Shown: positions 13,420 through 14,185 of the stretch, piece by piece
How positions within the stretch are numbered: the stretch's first letter is position 1
Layout of the letters: every line of letters begins with the position of its first letter
Source: an uncultured Clostridium sp.
GTDB lineage: Bacteria; Bacillota; Clostridia; Lachnospirales; Lachnospiraceae
DNA length: 14,185 bases
Reading direction: 5' to 3'
NCBI GenBank assembly: GCA_900551225.1
Contig: URUZ01000103.1
Location: 1 to 14,185, forward strand
Program-made: the position numbers and the translations under genes
The notes under the pieces: model-generated
What the model was told of the DNA's origin: nothing
Database searches by the model: none
Seen by the model: only the letters and a program-made list of their open reading frames with translations

Positions 13420-14185
13420 ATGCTGGATATATGTTTATTAGGAACTGGCGGGATGATGCCGCTGCCCTACCGGTGGCTCACTTCCATGATGGCCCGGTGC
13501 GGCGGCAGCAACCTGCTGATTGACTGCGGGGAGGGCACTCAGATCGCCCTGAAGGAAAAGGGATGGAGTCCCAAGCCCATTGATGTGATCTGCTTTACAC
13601 ATTATCATGCAGACCATATCAGCGGGCTTCCGGGACTTTTGCTGACCATGGGCAATGCCGAGCGCACCGAGCTGCTGACCCTTGTGGGGCCTAAGGGCCT
13701 GGAGCGCGTGGTCAGCGCCCTGCGCATGATCGCGCCGGAGCTGCCCTTCCCGCTGAAATTCGTGGAACTGACTGAGAACCAGGAGCGGTTTCAGATCGGC
13801 CCCTATTTGATCGATGCTTACCGTGTGAATCATAATGTGATGTGCTACGGTTATGCAATTTCCATTCCCAGAACGGGCCGCTTCGACGTGGACAAGGCCA
13901 AGGCCCAGGGAATTCCCCAGAAGTTCTGGAGCCGCCTGCAAAAGGGCGAGGAGATGGAGCACGAGGGAAAGCTGCTGACGCCGGATATGGTGCTGGGTCC
14001 GGACCGGAAGGGGCTGAAGGTGGCTTACTGCACCGACACCCGCCCTGTTCCCGTGATCGCCGACTACGCCCAGGACGCAGACCTTTTCATCTGCGAGGGC
14101 ATGTACGGTGAGAAGGAGAAGGCGGCCAAGGCCAGAGAGTACAAGCACATGACGTTCTACGAGGCGGCGGAGCTGGCCCGGAAGG
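13420..14185 (+). CDS. rnz: ribonuclease Z (3' end cut by window)
   Basis: RNase Z is the metallo-beta-lactamase-fold endonuclease that cuts the 3' trailer from tRNA precursors. 255 codons are visible, without a stop, of an expected 300 or so. It shows LLGTGGMMPLPYR near the start, DCGEGTQ (35-41) and the metal motif HYHADH (61-66: H61, H63, D65, H66). Next come H138 in NHNVMCYGY, GIPQKFWSRLQKGE (164-177), D206 in CTDTRP and H243 in HMTFYEAA, all expected for the bacterial enzyme. GAGGAA lies six bases before the ATG. The remaining C-terminal part lies beyond the window, so truncation is an edge effect. Confidence 0.95.
   Translation, partial: MLDICLLGTGGMMPLPYRWLTSMMARCGGSNLLIDCGEGTQIALKEKGWSPKPIDVICFTHYHADHISGLPGLLLTMGNAERTELLTLVGPKGLERVVSALRMIAPELPFPLKFVELTENQERFQIGPYLIDAYRVNHNVMCYGYAISIPRTGRFDVDKAKAQGIPQKFWSRLQKGEEMEHEGKLLTPDMVLGPDRKGLKVAYCTDTRPVPVIADYAQDADLFICEGMYGEKEKAAKAREYKHMTFYEAAELARK

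Overview
The window looks like core chromosome of a low-to-mid GC Firmicute. It most resembles a clostridial Lachnospiraceae (Enterocloster / Clostridium clostridioforme-like). The evidence is the secA-prfB gene pair, strong GAGG-type ribosome binding sites, TTGACA/TATAAT promoters, a PheB/ThrR-type ACT protein next to homoserine dehydrogenase, and a homoserine dehydrogenase with the shortened ACT tail I associate with that family. The species assignment is inference from recall, not from a search. I see no mobile element, phage gene, CRISPR array, rRNA or tRNA gene.

Layout. 1-300: a small minus-strand gene for a cystatin-like protein. 300-4370: secA behind a structured leader of about 140 nt, a terminator, then prfB (RF2) with an intact autoregulatory +1 frameshift site and its own strong terminator. 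4370-6720: an orphan intergenic hairpin, then an operon of an HTH-ACT regulator, hom (homoserine dehydrogenase) and a DUF2752 membrane protein. A palindrome lies inside the predicted promoter of that operon. 6720-7300: a convergent minus-strand DUF4190-like membrane protein whose promoter is divergent from that of tex. 7300-11220: tex-tsaE-tsaB-rimI, the first three joined by ATGA stop/start overlaps, ending at a strong terminator. 11220-11645: a small two-CxxC protein and an elaborate hairpin terminator. 11676-13331: a YfbK-type von Willebrand A lipoprotein. 13420-end: ribonuclease Z, cut by the window edge.

How the genes work together. secA (export motor) and prfB (UGA/UAA termination) are housekeeping. 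The ACT regulator and hom probably form a self-regulated threonine/methionine branch-point module. tsaE and tsaB, with the absent tsaD, make t6A37 on tRNA; RimI is the acetyltransferase usually found with them; RNase Z matures tRNA 3' ends. The second half of the window therefore leans to tRNA biology.

The window is mostly ordinary. I did not find a convincing new multi-gene system. The points most worth a second look are the cystatin-like protein, the secA leader helix with its 17-codon ORF, the palindrome over the ACT-hom promoter, the 27-nt orphan hairpin at 4430, the Cys-rich 80-residue protein, and the hairpin that leaves no room for a promoter in front of the vWA lipoprotein gene.
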